From: Dyella sp. RRB7
GTDB lineage: Bacteria > Pseudomonadota > Gammaproteobacteria > Xanthomonadales > Rhodanobacteraceae
DNA length: 64,000 nucleotides
NCBI RefSeq assembly: GCF_022761115.1
Contig: NZ_JAKWJS010000001.1
Coordinates: 620,001 to 684,000, forward strand
Direction: 5' to 3'
Of the stretch, positions 38,283-46,262 are shown piece after piece. The notes beneath the pieces were generated by a model that was given only the letters and a program-made list of their open reading frames with translations, was not told where the DNA came from and ran no database searches. Made by a program: the position numbers and the translations under genes. The stretch's first letter is position 1. The number at the start of each line of letters is the position of its first letter.

Positions 38283-39524
38283 TCATCGTGCGGCTCCCAG
38301 CAAGGACACCAACCGGACAGCGGCTTCCCCGTCGAAAAAATCGTGATGCCGCTGCTTGAGCCGCCGCGTTCGATCACATCGCCGCTGATGGGACGACGCA
38401 TGGGTGGCGTCCTCGAGGATGGCCGCGATCACCTCCGGCCAGCCGCTGGACCAGTCGCCCTCCGTAAATCGTTCATAGGGTTCGTAGAGGCCCCTGCTAC
38501 TCGCGTAGTCGGCAAGATCCGCGGCCAGGAAGTAGATCGGTCGTTCCAGCAAGGCGTAGTCAATCGCGATGGCCGAATAATCGGTGACCAGGCCGTCGAA
38601 GGCATGCAGCAACGGGGTAATGTCGCCCGCCAGGCTCGACGGCAGGAACTTGATGCAGTCCGGCCATCGCTCGGCTCCCCCGCTGTCGAGTCCGTAGCCC
38701 CATGGGTGGGAGCGGATGACGACCCATGCGTCCAATCGATCGCAGGCGCGTGCAAGTTCAGCCAGCTCCACGCCACCTGGCGCGGCTGGATCGGGCTCGC
38801 CGTCACGCCAGGTCGGTGCGTACAGCAGCAAACGGCTGGGTGATCCCGGCTCGGCCCACAGCTCGCGCAGGCGTCGCCTCGCCAGACATCGCGTTCGTGA
38901 TAGATCCGGCACCTGCAGGCAGTCGCATCGGGGATCGCCGATCTTGAGGATCTTTCGGCGAGAGAGAGCAAAGGCACTTCGGAATCGGCTGGCGCACAGG
39001 TCGGACGGCACCACGTACCAGCTCGGCATACGAAAAGCAGCCTCGTATACCCTCCGCATGCACGCGCCTGCCAGGCGACCCAATAGGCCGCCGGAGACAC
39101 GATAAGTGGATGGCGAGTCGAGGCTTATGAGCTTTAGCGGCGTGCCGTGCCAAAGCTGGACGATCCTGGCCCCCGGCGCCGCGGGGCGGCAGACGTCACC
39201 AAGTCCATGCGTGATGATGATCGCCGATGCGCGGATCGTCACCAGCAATCCGCGCCACGAAGCACGCGGCACGCATGTCACGCCGGCGTCGCTGGCAAGC
39301 CTCATGTCATGGGCATCCTGGGCGAGCCACACAAGGCGAAGGTCAGGTCGCCGCGCCCGCGCCGTCTCCAGCACCCGCAGGGGCCCTTCGCCGAAACCCG
39401 CTCGCCGGCCGAACACCCATAGCTTGTTGTTGCGCGGCGCCACCCGGGCCAACAACCCCACCAGCGCGTAGGCCGGGAGCAAAGCGATCTTGATGGCGTT
39501 AGCCTTGACGAAGCTGAACTTCAT
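38283..39524 (-). CDS. CDP-glycerol:poly(glycerophosphate) glycerophosphotransferase family (TagB/TagF-like)
   Basis: About 413 residues. A membrane-binding N-terminus (AIKIALLPAYALVGLLARVAPRNNKLWVFG) is followed by the family core: QLWHGTPLKLI with the catalytic His, YAPTWRDG, a VIRSHPW segment and the second His/Asp region LVTDYSAIAIDYAL. These are the signature blocks of TagB/TagF, which transfer glycerol phosphate from CDP-glycerol. The family is best known from Gram-positive teichoic acids, with some examples in Gram-negative capsules. A TagD-type CDP-glycerol enzyme lies two genes upstream, which makes glycerol phosphate the likely donor. Start ATG 39524 overlaps the flippase end by 26 bases. 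Confidence 0.87.
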   Translation of the reverse strand: MKFSFVKANAIKIALLPAYALVGLLARVAPRNNKLWVFGRRAGFGEGPLRVLETARARRPDLRLVWLAQDAHDMRLASDAGVTCVPRASWRGLLVTIRASAIIITHGLGDVCRPAAPGARIVQLWHGTPLKLISLDSPSTYRVSGGLLGRLAGACMRRVYEAAFRMPSWYVVPSDLCASRFRSAFALSRRKILKIGDPRCDCLQVPDLSRTRCLARRRLRELWAEPGSPSRLLLYAPTWRDGEPDPAAPGGVELAELARACDRLDAWVVIRSHPWGYGLDSGGAERWPDCIKFLPSSLAGDITPLLHAFDGLVTDYSAIAIDYALLERPIYFLAADLADYASSRGLYEPYERFTEGDWSSGWPEVIAAILEDATHASSHQRRCDRTRRLKQRHHDFFDGEAAVRLVSLLGAAR

Positions 39525-40767
39525 GACTCGACCTCGTCATTGCAGCAAACCGATGGACAAAACCCAGCACGACGATCAACTGGGTAATCGCCACGCCGAT
39601 GACAGCACGCGATGCTCCCGCGCGGCTCAACACCACCATCAAGGTGACACCGACCGGACATAGCGCGAAAAAGTAGACCTTGAAGAGCCCGAAGGACTCA
39701 CCCATGGCGCGGATCGACGTCCGGTAAACCACGGCAACGCCCCAAAGCGCGGGAAGCACCGAGGCCAGTTGCAAGGCCAAGGCGAATTCGCCGAAGCCCG
39801 GCCCGTAGACAAAGGAAAGCACCTTGGCGCTCATGGGCACCATGATCAATGCGAACAACGCGGTACCACCCAGGACCACCAGAGCGAGGCGATGAGTGAA
39901 AACCAGCAAATCGTGACGTCCGCCAACCCGGAACGTATCCGCCAGCAAGGGCAACAAGGCTGCAGAGGCTCCGACCAATAGCGTATTGATGGGGGCCAGC
40001 AGGTTGAGCACGGCCCGCAACCCCGCCGTCTGCCGCAGATCGCTGCCAGCGGGCATCATGAGGTAGTAGCCGTTGTTTGCAAACCAGATAAGCGCGGCAG
40101 CCGGAACCGACCACTTCGCGTACCGCCATGCCGCCTTGCCAAATGCGTTCAGTTCGCCACGCGATAATCCTTGGATCCGAAGCTCGGGAAGCAGAAATAG
40201 CAGGCACAACGAAGCACCCAGCGCCATTCCGGAAAACGGCGACGCCATCTGGCCGCTGTAGTGGTAGTCGGCAAAGGTGGTGAACAGCATCGATGCCGCA
40301 TACACCAGGGTGACCGAGACCGACTTTCCAGCACTGGCGTTGCAGTAGAAGTAGATCTTGCCCGACCAAAGGCACATGCTCGAGCCGAGCGCCAGCATGA
40401 ACGGCATTGAGCTGACGACATCGCCATAGCTTCCCCAAAAGCGCAAGGACTGCGACAACACGATCATGAGGATCGCCATCGCCAACGTCGGAACCAACAG
40501 GAATCCGAAACCGGCCTTCCGTTCGCCCGAGCGAGCAGCATCGTCCACGCTGTAGATCTCGCCAAGGATCGCACCATGGAGCATGTTGGCGAGCACCACG
40601 AGAGTGTAGGCAAAGGCAAAGCCGCCAAGTGCCGCGATACCGCCGTACCTCGCGACCATCACGCCAAGCAGGAAATGGGCGGCGGCCATGATCGCCTGAT
40701 CGATGGCGCCCAACAGCGCACGAGAATGGATGGACATGTCTTGTCTTTGGATATCGGCTGAGGACAT
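39499..40767 (-). CDS. Wzx-like polysaccharide flippase
   Basis: About 422 residues with roughly twelve hydrophobic helices, in the style of MOP-superfamily O-antigen/EPS flippases. The N-terminal FLLGVMVARYGGIAALGGFAFAYTL pattern and the central SVPAAALIWFANNGYYLM segment fit. It should move the undecaprenyl-linked repeat unit across the inner membrane. Starts at ATG 40767 and 40737 are both possible; the first overlaps the tagD gap less well, and neither has a strong ribosome site. Its stop lies inside the TagB-like gene. Confidence 0.8.
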   Translation of the reverse strand: MSSADIQRQDMSIHSRALLGAIDQAIMAAAHFLLGVMVARYGGIAALGGFAFAYTLVVLANMLHGAILGEIYSVDDAARSGERKAGFGFLLVPTLAMAILMIVLSQSLRFWGSYGDVVSSMPFMLALGSSMCLWSGKIYFYCNASAGKSVSVTLVYAASMLFTTFADYHYSGQMASPFSGMALGASLCLLFLLPELRIQGLSRGELNAFGKAAWRYAKWSVPAAALIWFANNGYYLMMPAGSDLRQTAGLRAVLNLLAPINTLLVGASAALLPLLADTFRVGGRHDLLVFTHRLALVVLGGTALFALIMVPMSAKVLSFVYGPGFGEFALALQLASVLPALWGVAVVYRTSIRAMGESFGLFKVYFFALCPVGVTLMVVLSRAGASRAVIGVAITQLIVVLGFVHRFAAMTRSSHEVQLRQG

Positions 40768-40780
40768 GAAGCCCAAGGCC

Positions 40781-41242
40781 TCAGTCGAAGCGCTCAACAA
40801 TCGAACCGATAAGGTCCAGCGCTTTCTTCAGGTCAGCCACATGCGACCGGTCGAGAATCTTCAACATGCGCTTCAGGTCCGTACTCGATACACCTTCCGT
40901 CCGCGGCAGGTAAACGACCTCGCAATCCTCGCTCAAGTGATCGAACTTGCCCGTCCAGTCATCGCCCATGCCGAAGATGGAGACACCGTGCGTGTGGATA
41001 TCCTCGACTTTCTGATCCCACGACGACTCGGGGATAGCGAGGTCAACGCAACCCACGTTCTGAAGAATCTCGATCCGCTCGGGAAAGCCGATGATGGTCT
41101 GCTTGCCCTTGCTTCGGTTGAACTCATCCGTTGAGACGCCAACGATCAGGCGGTCACCCAGGCCACGCAGGCGCTTCAGAAGGCGCAAATGGCCCACGTG
41201 AAACAGATCGAACGTGCCGTAGGTTAGAACTACTTTTGTCAT
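40781..41242 (-). CDS. tagD: Glycerol-3-phosphate cytidylyltransferase (TagD type)
   Basis: A 153-residue nucleotidyltransferase. TYGTFDLFHVGHLRLL holds the HxGH motif, and GVSTDEFN, the R of PERIEIL, MGDDWTGKFD and RTEGVSSTDLK follow. These match TagD closely, down to the WxGKFD block that sets it apart from HldE/RfaE and FAD-synthase relatives. It makes CDP-glycerol from CTP and sn-glycerol 3-phosphate. With the TagB/TagF-like enzyme downstream it forms a make-and-transfer pair. ATG 41242 is used; the upstream extension of the frame is not family-like. Confidence 0.9.
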   Translation of the reverse strand: MTKVVLTYGTFDLFHVGHLRLLKRLRGLGDRLIVGVSTDEFNRSKGKQTIIGFPERIEILQNVGCVDLAIPESSWDQKVEDIHTHGVSIFGMGDDWTGKFDHLSEDCEVVYLPRTEGVSSTDLKRMLKILDRSHVADLKKALDLIGSIVERFD

Positions 41243-41274
41243 CGACTCCGATATCCTTTCGCTCGACGCATGAA

Positions 41275-42711
41275 TCAGTACGCGTTCGTTCGCTTCAACA
41301 AGACGAATGGCGTAAACAGGATGATTTTCAAATCCAGCCAGAGCGACCATTCCCTGATGTACGAGATGTCGCATTCCACACGTTGCGCCATCTTTTCGAG
41401 CGTGTCGGTTTCGCCTCGAAACCCTCTGATCTGTGCCAGGCCGGTCATCCCAGGCTTTACTCCGTGGCGCTGCATATACCCCCGCAGGCACTCGCTGAAA
41501 TGATGGTTGTGCTCGACGGCGTGCGGCCTTGGCCCAACGATTGACATATTTCCCTTGAGCACATTGATGAGCTGGGGAAGTTCGTCGAGGCTGGTCGCCC
41601 GGAGGAAGCGGCCAAAGCGGGTAACACGTGAATCACCCCGCGTTGCCTGCGTCACCGCGCCGGCCTGCTCGGCATGCACCCGCATGGACCTGAATTTCCA
41701 TACGTCGAACTCCTTGCCGCCCAGTCCATGGCGCTTTTGCCGGTAGATCACAGGGCCGGGCGAGCTCCACTTCACTCCGATGGCAATCGCGACCATCACC
41801 GGACCGAGCAGAAGCAAAAGCATCAGAGCAACCAGTCGATCCTCCAGCGCCTTCACCAGCCCGGCGTGCCCATCGACCCGGCTGCCCCGCAACGTGATGA
41901 CGGGAACGCCGGCAAGCAGTGCGGCGTGATGATTGATCATTTCGTAGCCAAAGAAGTCCGGCACCAGGCGGACGATGGTCGGCTTGTCCAGGGTCATCTG
42001 AAGCACGCGCTGGATCATCGTCTCCGCGCGCAGCGGCAGCGCGATCCAAACCTGATCCAGCGACCACGACTCGCAACCTTCGCCCAGGCTGTCAAAGTCG
42101 CCCAGGCACGGCGCGCCCTGGATGTCCTGATGGTCATACGGCGTGCGCAGATAGCCCACCACCGTCAAACCCATCCAGGGATTTTTCCGGGCCGCGGTCA
42201 CGATGCGTTGACCTGCCTGGGTGGCGCCCACAAGAAGCACGCGCCGCGCATCGATGCCGCGCGTGCGAAAACGTCCCAACGCCCAGCGCATGACAAGGCG
42301 ATCGATGGACAACACGACTCCGGTGACAACGAACCAGACGGCGGCGCCCTGCCGCGAATACTCGCCCGTCGTTCTGGACGCCCACTCCAAGGCAAGCAAT
42401 AGCAGCATGACAGCCAACCAAGCGGCCCACAGCCGGGCGATTTCGGCCCACGGCCTTTCGCCGCGCCAGCTGCGATACAGGCCTATCGCGGGAAAAACCA
42501 GCAAGGTGAGGAGCACGGTCCGGACCAAGCCGGCCGGATAGGGATCTCGCAAACCATAGTCGCCGGCCTGCAGCCAATGGGTAACGAAGGCCACGGCCAC
42601 GATAACAAGGACATCGCTGAGTCGAAGCGCGACATCAAGCAAGGCGCCATGCTTGGACAGAAAGTGCGAGTCAACCCGCCGCTGACGGGAAAGAGATGAC
42701 ATGGTCAACAT
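41275..42711 (-). CDS. Undecaprenyl-phosphate sugar phosphotransferase (WcaJ/GumD type)
   Basis: About 478 residues of the polyprenyl glycosylphosphotransferase family. Four N-terminal helices and a Rossmann-like CoA-binding-type domain (VLLVGATQAGQRIV) are followed by one helix and the catalytic C-terminal domain with SSPGPVIYRQKRHG, KFRSMRVHAE, RATSLDELPQLINVLKGNMSIVGPRPH and GMTGLAQIRGFRG. It starts the repeat unit by putting a sugar phosphate, most often glucose-1-phosphate, on the lipid carrier. ATG 42711 has GAGG at eight bases. Confidence 0.93.
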   Translation of the reverse strand: MLTMSSLSRQRRVDSHFLSKHGALLDVALRLSDVLVIVAVAFVTHWLQAGDYGLRDPYPAGLVRTVLLTLLVFPAIGLYRSWRGERPWAEIARLWAAWLAVMLLLLALEWASRTTGEYSRQGAAVWFVVTGVVLSIDRLVMRWALGRFRTRGIDARRVLLVGATQAGQRIVTAARKNPWMGLTVVGYLRTPYDHQDIQGAPCLGDFDSLGEGCESWSLDQVWIALPLRAETMIQRVLQMTLDKPTIVRLVPDFFGYEMINHHAALLAGVPVITLRGSRVDGHAGLVKALEDRLVALMLLLLLGPVMVAIAIGVKWSSPGPVIYRQKRHGLGGKEFDVWKFRSMRVHAEQAGAVTQATRGDSRVTRFGRFLRATSLDELPQLINVLKGNMSIVGPRPHAVEHNHHFSECLRGYMQRHGVKPGMTGLAQIRGFRGETDTLEKMAQRVECDISYIREWSLWLDLKIILFTPFVLLKRTNAY

Positions 42712-42836
42712 ACGATTTACCTCATCCTTGACCGTTGTGCCGGCAATCCGCCAGGTCATATGCAGGGAGCGTCGATAGCCGCCTACCAGGACGCCGATGT
42801 CCCATTACGACCTTTATCGATGCCTTGACCGTCGCG

Positions 42837-45038
42837 TCAGGCGGTGCGGCTCCCGTATTCGTAGTAGCCGTAGGAGTAATAGCCGGCATTGCGGCGCTCC
42901 ACGGCATTGAACACGGCGCCCTTGATCTTCACGCCGTTCTGCTCGAAGCGCTGTTTGGCGAGCGCGATCTCGCGCAGCTGATTCATGCCAAAGCGCACCA
43001 CCATCAGACTTGTGCCGACGTGATGTCCAAGAATCGCCGCGTCGGTTACCGCCAGGATGGGCGGGGTATCGATGATGACGAGGTCGTAGTTCGACCGCAG
43101 GCGATCCAGCAACATCGGGAAGCTGTCGTGCATCAGCAGCTCGGATGGATTCGGCGGTACCTTTCCGCGCGGTATGAAATGAAGATTCTCGACCTGGGGA
43201 ACGGCGCGAATGGCGTCATCCATCGACAGCTGACCGGATATCAACTCCGACAAACCGCCCTCGGGTCGCCCACCGATGACGGTGTGCAAGGCGCCCTTTC
43301 GCATATCGCCGTCGACGAGCAATACACGCTGCCCGCTTCCGGCGATAACCGCCGCCAGATTGGACGAGACGAAGGTCTTGCCCGCGCCCGGGCTGGCGCC
43401 GGAAATCATGAGGATATTGGTCTTGGCCTCCATTCGCGCGAAATGGAGACTGGTGCGCAAGCTGCGCAGCGCCTCGACGGCGAGATCCGCCGGCGCGTTC
43501 ACCGCGAGCAGCTGCTGGCTTTCGTCATTGCGTCCACGGCGCCCTTGCAGGAAGCTCTTCTGCTCTGTGAGGCTGTTTGGAATGGAGGCGTAGACCGGCA
43601 GGCCAAGCTCTTCGAGCATGGCTGGATCCTCCAGCCCCCGGCGCAGCATTTGCCGCAGGAAGACGAAGCCGAGCGCGAACAGTGCACCGAGCCATGTGCT
43701 ACCCAAGATGACCAATAGCCTTTTTGGCTTGGCCGGCATCGACGTATCCACGGCGGCGGCGTCGATCACGCGGACATTGCCCACGGTGCCGGCACGCGCT
43801 ATGTCCAGCTGCTGCGCCTGATTGAGGAGGTTGACGTAGGTGGCGTTGCTGACCTCGACGTCACGGGTAAGACGAAGCAGCTCCTGCTGCGTGTCCGGCA
43901 AGTCACCCACTTGCTTGTCTATGCCGCTGCGCTGGGCCTGAAGCTCGCCGATCTGGTTGAGCAATGCCTTGTACGCCGGATGCTCAACCGTATAACGGCG
44001 CTCCATATCCGCCTGCTGCAGGCGCAACTGCTGGATGCTTGTCTCAATGGCCACGACCTGATCGAGCAGCCCCTTGGTCTGCATGGTGATGTCGACCGAA
44101 TGCGCCTTGGTCTGGAAGGCGTTCAGCGCACCCTGCGCGCCATCCAGCTCTTTGCGTACCTTGGGCAACTGTTCCTTGACGAAGGCAAGGCTGTTGGCCG
44201 CTTCCGCGGAATTGCGGTCGACGTTTTGCCGAACATAGGCTCCACTGACCTGATCGAGGACCCGAGTCGCCAGCTCGGCGTCCCGGTGGTCGTAGGTGAG
44301 CTGGATGATGCCCGAATCCTTGCCCTGTTCCGCCGCGTTGATGTCGCGCTGCAGCTCGCTGATGACCGCAAGTGCACTGCGATGGACCACGCGGAATCGC
44401 GTGCCCGGATTGGCCCTTAAAGCACGCACCTGCAGGGTCACGCCATTGCCGGCGACCGCTTCACCCACCGCCCCCGCCAGCAGGCGATTGCTGCCGTCGT
44501 ACAAGGTGAATGCGCCATGTTCGCCGGCTACGAGCGTCAGCGGCTCCCCCTCCAGCGAGGCGGGCACGCTCATCCTATAGATGTCCAGGCGCGAGCCGCC
44601 CCAGTCGTACCGGCCCAATCCCAGCACCGGCGTCGCCACGTCGGTGGGCTCGTCGGGCGTGAAGCGACGCGCTGCAAAACCTCCGAACAGGGGAAAGCGC
44701 AACGGCTCCACTTCGACCTGCAAATTCAGCTCATCCACCGCCTTGCCGATGACAGCGCGCGAGGTGATCAGCGCAATCTCCGTCGTCGCCTCGGAGCTGG
44801 AAGCGCCAAGGGTTTGCGAGATGGCGCTCAGGCCAGGCAGATTGGGGACTTTCTGCTCTACCTGGACGACAGCGTCAGCGCGATAGACCGGCGTTGCCAG
44901 CACGGCGTAGCCGACCCCGAGCACAAAGCACACGCCGGTGACGATACCGATCAACCAGCGGTGGTCGACCAAGGTACCAAGCAGCTCCCGCAGGTCGATT
45001 TCCTTGTCCTGTGGCGCGTTGTCTTTTGTAGCGGTCAT
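42837..45038 (-). CDS. wzc: Polysaccharide co-polymerase and tyrosine autokinase (Wzc/Etk type)
   Basis: A 733-residue inner-membrane protein. The N-terminal helix (WLIGIVTGVCFVLGVGYAVLA) and Wzz domain lead to a long periplasmic coiled-coil region (residues about 270-400), then a second helix (LLVILGSTWLGALFALGFVFL). The cytoplasmic BY-kinase domain has Walker A SGASPGAGKT, A' LVDGDMRKG and Walker B LVIIDTPP. It ends in a Tyr-rich tail (YYSYGYYEYG) for autophosphorylation. It controls polymer length and export together with Wza; its phosphatase is encoded just upstream. Confidence 0.94.
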   Translation of the reverse strand: MTATKDNAPQDKEIDLRELLGTLVDHRWLIGIVTGVCFVLGVGYAVLATPVYRADAVVQVEQKVPNLPGLSAISQTLGASSSEATTEIALITSRAVIGKAVDELNLQVEVEPLRFPLFGGFAARRFTPDEPTDVATPVLGLGRYDWGGSRLDIYRMSVPASLEGEPLTLVAGEHGAFTLYDGSNRLLAGAVGEAVAGNGVTLQVRALRANPGTRFRVVHRSALAVISELQRDINAAEQGKDSGIIQLTYDHRDAELATRVLDQVSGAYVRQNVDRNSAEAANSLAFVKEQLPKVRKELDGAQGALNAFQTKAHSVDITMQTKGLLDQVVAIETSIQQLRLQQADMERRYTVEHPAYKALLNQIGELQAQRSGIDKQVGDLPDTQQELLRLTRDVEVSNATYVNLLNQAQQLDIARAGTVGNVRVIDAAAVDTSMPAKPKRLLVILGSTWLGALFALGFVFLRQMLRRGLEDPAMLEELGLPVYASIPNSLTEQKSFLQGRRGRNDESQQLLAVNAPADLAVEALRSLRTSLHFARMEAKTNILMISGASPGAGKTFVSSNLAAVIAGSGQRVLLVDGDMRKGALHTVIGGRPEGGLSELISGQLSMDDAIRAVPQVENLHFIPRGKVPPNPSELLMHDSFPMLLDRLRSNYDLVIIDTPPILAVTDAAILGHHVGTSLMVVRFGMNQLREIALAKQRFEQNGVKIKGAVFNAVERRNAGYYSYGYYEYGSRTA

Positions 45039-45139
45039 GCCGGGAGTGCCAAATGCAAGCCCGCCATGTTGACCAAATGTCTTCTAATGCAGCATCGGCG
45101 AGCGTTGCCCACTCGCGTAAGCCTTCCCTTATGAAGCAA

Positions 45140-45589
45140 TCAGGAAGCGGAACGCGTTAAGTAGGGCAACCAGCTGGCTACGCTTCGATCGATCACGCCA
45201 TAAACATGCTCGAACGCTTCCCGGCTTTGCCCAAAGGGATCAGCGATATCCGCGCCAGCCCCCCAGTGATCGAGCAACATCACCTTGCCGCTGGCCTCCG
45301 GCGCCAGCCGCCTGACGCAGGCGACGTGATCGTGTTCCATCGCCAACACCAGATCGGCTTCACGGAGCATGGCACCGCTCAGTTGGCGCGCCCGATGCGC
45401 ACCGCCATCGATGCCATGCTCGGCGAGCAGCGTTCGCGCCATGGCATCCATCGGTTTGCCCACGAGCGCACCCAGGCCCGCGCTGTGAACGCAAATACCG
45501 CGACTGGCCAGGTGATGATGAAACAGATACTCCGCCGTCGGACTGCGGCAAATGTTTCCAATGCAGACGGTCAAAATCCTTTTGAACAC
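45140..45589 (-). CDS. wzb: Low-molecular-weight protein tyrosine phosphatase (Wzb/Etp type)
   Basis: About 149 residues, the usual size. The P-loop CIGNICRS has catalytic Cys9 and Arg15, and the general-acid Asp lies in DIADPFG. It dephosphorylates the Tyr tail of the autokinase encoded 101 bases downstream, so that polymer assembly can cycle. The frame extends to ATG 45643, but GTG 45589 gives the canonical N-terminus FKRILTVCIGNICRS and has GGAG four bases upstream. Confidence 0.9.
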   Translation of the reverse strand: MFKRILTVCIGNICRSPTAEYLFHHHLASRGICVHSAGLGALVGKPMDAMARTLLAEHGIDGGAHRARQLSGAMLREADLVLAMEHDHVACVRRLAPEASGKVMLLDHWGAGADIADPFGQSREAFEHVYGVIDRSVASWLPYLTRSAS

Positions 45590-45618
45590 GGCGCTCCATG
45601 TTTTTTCGCCATAGAAAC

Positions 45619-45638
45619 TCGCCAAGGCGCGCTGGCGA
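45619..45638. promoter_or_regulatory. Inverted repeat in the divergent EPS promoter region
   Basis: TCGCCA and TGGCGA flank an eight-base spacer, about 30 bases upstream of the phosphatase GTG. It may be an operator or a leader hairpin. Its location upstream of the start agrees with the shorter phosphatase. Confidence 0.35.
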
Positions 45639-45654
45639 TCCATCCAAACGATAT

Positions 45655-45665
45655 CCGCTACGGCG
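45655..45665 (-). promoter_or_regulatory. ops-like element in the EPS operon leader
   Basis: On the minus strand CGCCGTAGCGG matches 8 of 11 positions of the ops consensus GGCGGTAGCGT that recruits RfaH to long polysaccharide operons. It lies in the expected leader position. The match is partial and no RfaH gene is visible. Confidence 0.25.
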
Positions 45666-45761
45666 ATGGATCAGGAAAATCCGGTCTGCGCACTTATCCC
45701 GTTTTTCTGTCGTCCTTCGCCGCGCCAGCGATTTGACGCGTCGCAATTCGCCTCGCCAGCC

Positions 45762-45767
45762 TACAAT
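45762..45767 (+). promoter_or_regulatory. Possible -10 box of the plus-strand EPS export arm
   Basis: TACAAT lies about 113 bases before the GfcA-like start. TTGACG at 45733-45738 is 23 bases upstream, too far for a standard sigma-70 promoter unless an activator helps. The call is weak. Confidence 0.3.
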
Positions 45768-45879
45768 CGCCCGATCAACGAGTCGCCGACGGCGCAGCGC
45801 CTAGCCGCGAACCCCGCCTTCTCAACGCCAGGCAACGCAGCGTCGCGACACGGACGAATTCTCATTGAATGGAGCTCAT

Positions 45880-46179
45880 ATGAAGAAGTTGCTCGCCGCA
45901 ATCATGATGACGGGCCTGGCTGGATCGGCCCTCGCCCAATCCTCCACCATGACGGATGCCAACGCCCCGAAGGCCGCTGGCTCCACCGCCGCCGCCGAGG
46001 CCTCCATGGGCAGCCTGACCCCGCTCTACATTGGCGCAAGCCTGGTCGGCGCGGCGGTCATCAGCGCGGGCGTGTCCGGTGGCGGCAGCAACCATGGCAA
46101 CTCGAACACGTCCCCGGGCACGGGTGGTGGCGGCAACGGCGGTACCGGTGGCACCACCGGCACCACCGGCACGCACTGA
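45880..46179 (+). CDS. GfcA/YjbE-like small secreted protein
   Basis: A 99-residue protein with a signal peptide (MKKLLAAIMMTGLAGSALA). A short Ala/Ser-rich stretch, one hydrophobic segment (LTPLYIGASLVGAAVISAGVS) and a Gly/Thr/Asn-rich tail of alternating GG and TG units follow. The composition and size resemble E. coli YjbE/GfcA, the first gene of the yjbEFGH and gfc operons. GGAG lies six bases upstream of the ATG. It heads the export arm, and a terminator-like hairpin follows it. Sequence alone is too simple for a firm homology claim. Confidence 0.65.
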   Translation: MKKLLAAIMMTGLAGSALAQSSTMTDANAPKAAGSTAAAEASMGSLTPLYIGASLVGAAVISAGVSGGGSNHGNSNTSPGTGGGGNGGTGGTTGTTGTH

Positions 46180-46203
46180 GTTTCTCCCAACGCGTTTGCC
46201 TGA

Positions 46204-46237
46204 TCCGTGCTGGATTTATCCGGCACGGACGGTTTTT
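46204..46237 (+). terminator. Terminator or attenuator between the GfcA-like gene and wza
   Basis: TCCGTGC (46204-46210) and GCACGGA (46223-46229) pair, with further GGA/TCC pairing inside, and CGG plus five T residues follow. It lies 24 bases after the GfcA-like stop and 26 bases before wza. It would cut most transcripts after the first small gene. Confidence 0.75.
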
Positions 46238-46262
46238 GCCCGAAGCACACAAAGCCCATCTC

